From positions 1 through 22,271 of the IMG/VR virus record IMGVR_UViG_3300030616_000086: DNA of 22,271 nt, one strand, 5' to 3'. This DNA is from a virus. A program made the position numbers and the translations under genes. The notes under the pieces were generated by a model, which was not told the origin of the DNA, ran no database searches, and saw nothing but the letters and a program-made list of their open reading frames with translations. Positions 21,023 through 22,271 of the stretch are shown here, one piece after another (position 1 is the stretch's first letter; each line of letters starts with the position of its first letter).

Positions 21023-22226
21023 CGGTCAACCTCGGTGTCAGGTCAGCGTCTACCGCCCGCTGGAGGATCACCGCCACGTACTTGGGGGCAATCTCAACCC
21101 CGTAGCAGACGCGGCCGAGTTGCTCGGCTGCGATGAGGGTGGTGCCGGAGCCGAGGAAGGGGTCTGCCACAATGTCGCCTCCCCTTGTATGGTTCTGAAT
21201 GGCGCGACCAAAGAGCGCCGTGGGCTTCATTGTCGGGTGTTCTCGGGATGCCTTCGGCCGGTCGACCTCCCACATGGTGGTGCGTGTGCGGTCGGGGTTC
21301 TTCAGGCGATCCCCGTTGGTCCATCCAAACAATATCGGTTCATGTTGATAATGGTATTCAGAATGTCCGAGGACCATTGAGTCCTTCCTCCACACCATAA
21401 TTTGCCGCAGGATGCCCCGACGTTTCCAGTCCCCGGCAAACAGTAAATGCAACGGTCCGGGCGGGACCGTTGCAAACCAATACGCACCCGGACGACTCAC
21501 CACCTCCCCCCAGTCAAACCACTTCACTATGCGAGCCGCCAGCTCCTTCTCACTACAATCGTCGTTCGCTATTGTCAACGCGTCCTTGGTTTTGCCCACA
21601 TACGACACGCCGTAGGGTGGGTCAGTCACAAGCATCGCTGCCACCCCTGGCCACGGACACCGTGTTTCGCGGTCCCCGCACAGCACCCGATGCGTACCCG
21701 CCCTCCCCGGAATCTCCCACAACTGGCCAAGCTCCACCTTCCATTTCTTCAGCAGTTCGTCGGCCCGGTCAATCTGCGGTTCGGGGTCCGGCGTCTCGGC
21801 CCCGCTCTCGAATAGGTCAATCCCCTCCCCCGCCGCCAACTCCCCGAGCATCTTTTCCACGCCCTCGTTGTCCGACTCGATCCCCGCCAGCAACTCGCCC
21901 AAGGCCTGCTTGTTCGCCTCGGCCATCGCGGCCAGCGGGTCTAGCGTCGCAAGCAGCTTGTCCGCTTCCTTGGCGGTCAGGTCCAGTACCAACACCGGCA
22001 CTTCCGTATCCGGCGTCGTCTCCGCTCTCAGGTGCCCGTCGATCAACTCCAGCTTGCCGCCCCGCAGTTCTCGGGCCAGCAAGGCGTCCGCATACCCGAT
22101 CTCGGCCAGCACGCCCTTGAGCGCGTCCCGCTGGGCCTGGGGATGCGTTCGCCTTTTTTTCTTGTTCGGCTGAAGGTCCCGCGCCTTCACCCGCCGCAGT
22201 TCCTTGATCCGGTCCTGAACTTTCAT
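21015..22226 (-). CDS. ParB-like domain fused to DNA methyltransferase
   Basis: 403 aa. Residues about 12-100 form a ParB/Srx-type nuclease-like fold (KARDLQPNKKKRRTHPQ, LARELRGGKLELIDGHLRAE, VPVLVLDLTAKEADKLL). After an acidic linker comes an amino-methyltransferase: VTDPPYGVSY (DPPY at 202-205), YHYQHEPILFGW, HPTMKP (330-335) and DPFLGSGTTLIAAE (355-361), with DPPY before FLGSG as in the beta order. The product would be N6-methyladenine or N4-methylcytosine; the target site cannot be read. Such fusions are frequent beside terminase genes in phages and may mark packaging sites or protect against host restriction. The ATG at 22226 has no clear ribosome binding site. The gene upstream is outside the window. 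Confidence 0.92.
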   Translation of the reverse strand: MKVQDRIKELRRVKARDLQPNKKKRRTHPQAQRDALKGVLAEIGYADALLARELRGGKLELIDGHLRAETTPDTEVPVLVLDLTAKEADKLLATLDPLAAMAEANKQALGELLAGIESDNEGVEKMLGELAAGEGIDLFESGAETPDPEPQIDRADELLKKWKVELGQLWEIPGRAGTHRVLCGDRETRCPWPGVAAMLVTDPPYGVSYVGKTKDALTIANDDCSEKELAARIVKWFDWGEVVSRPGAYWFATVPPGPLHLLFAGDWKRRGILRQIMVWRKDSMVLGHSEYHYQHEPILFGWTNGDRLKNPDRTRTTMWEVDRPKASREHPTMKPTALFGRAIQNHTRGGDIVADPFLGSGTTLIAAEQLGRVCYGVEIAPKYVAVILQRAVDADLTPRLTDG

Positions 22227-22271
22227 GTCAAATTGGGTACCCCATAAATTGTGCGAAAAAACACGGAACGG

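Noticed and set aside
1-22271. CRISPR array, insertion sequence, lysis cassette or repressor gene
   Set aside because: I saw no regular repeat-spacer series, no transposase, no endolysin or holin text and no CI-like repressor in any frame; absence is judged by eye only.

Overview
The window is a near-continuous block of a temperate, long-tailed (siphovirus-type) phage or prophage genome, rich in G and C. Almost everything is on the minus strand, so the text reads right to left in transcription order. The HK97-like packaging and head genes, a CsrA protein and the style of the structural proteins are compatible with a phage of a Planctomycetota-like or other high-GC Gram-negative host. That host assignment is an inference; nothing in the window proves it.

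Late region, in transcription order from about 22226 down to 4061: a ParB-like/DNA methyltransferase fusion, small and large terminase, a 47-aa membrane protein, portal, prohead protease, two tandem RNA hairpins, major capsid protein, a small structural protein, a CMP-sugar synthetase and its overlapping partner (a probable sugar-modification pair), a 53-aa protein, the head-tail connector, a putative head-fibre or decoration protein, head closure, tail completion (DUF3168), HK97-gp10-like protein, tail tube, the tail chaperones G and G-T (joined by a -1 frameshift on an A AAA AAC heptamer), a short tape measure and three tail-tip or fibre proteins. Many junctions are ATGA or TAATG overlaps, so translation is probably coupled and the block probably forms one long late transcript. 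No late promoter is visible; it probably lies to the right of the window.

Integration region, about 1740-4024: one plus-strand gene (3617-4024), which looks like an independently expressed cargo ('moron') gene; a tRNA-Met(CAU)-like sequence with a disturbed 5' half, which I read as the attP site or a tRNA remnant; an excisionase-like HTH protein; a tyrosine integrase; and a strong intrinsic terminator. Phage genes flank the tRNA-like site on both sides, which suits an unintegrated (attP) or circularly permuted phage genome better than a prophage end.

Left region, 1-1639: an overlapping operon of a phage CsrA with a C-terminal extension, a small unknown protein, and a RecE-like PD-(D/E)XK exonuclease with a zinc-finger-like insertion. 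The exonuclease runs off the left edge.

The most notable points are the phage-encoded CsrA (with CAAGGA-type sites over several head-gene ribosome binding sites), the sugar-activation cassette inside the head module, the well-supported G/G-T frameshift, the tRNA-like attachment region, and the long hairpins before the capsid gene. No lysis genes, repressor, CRISPR array or insertion sequence were recognised.
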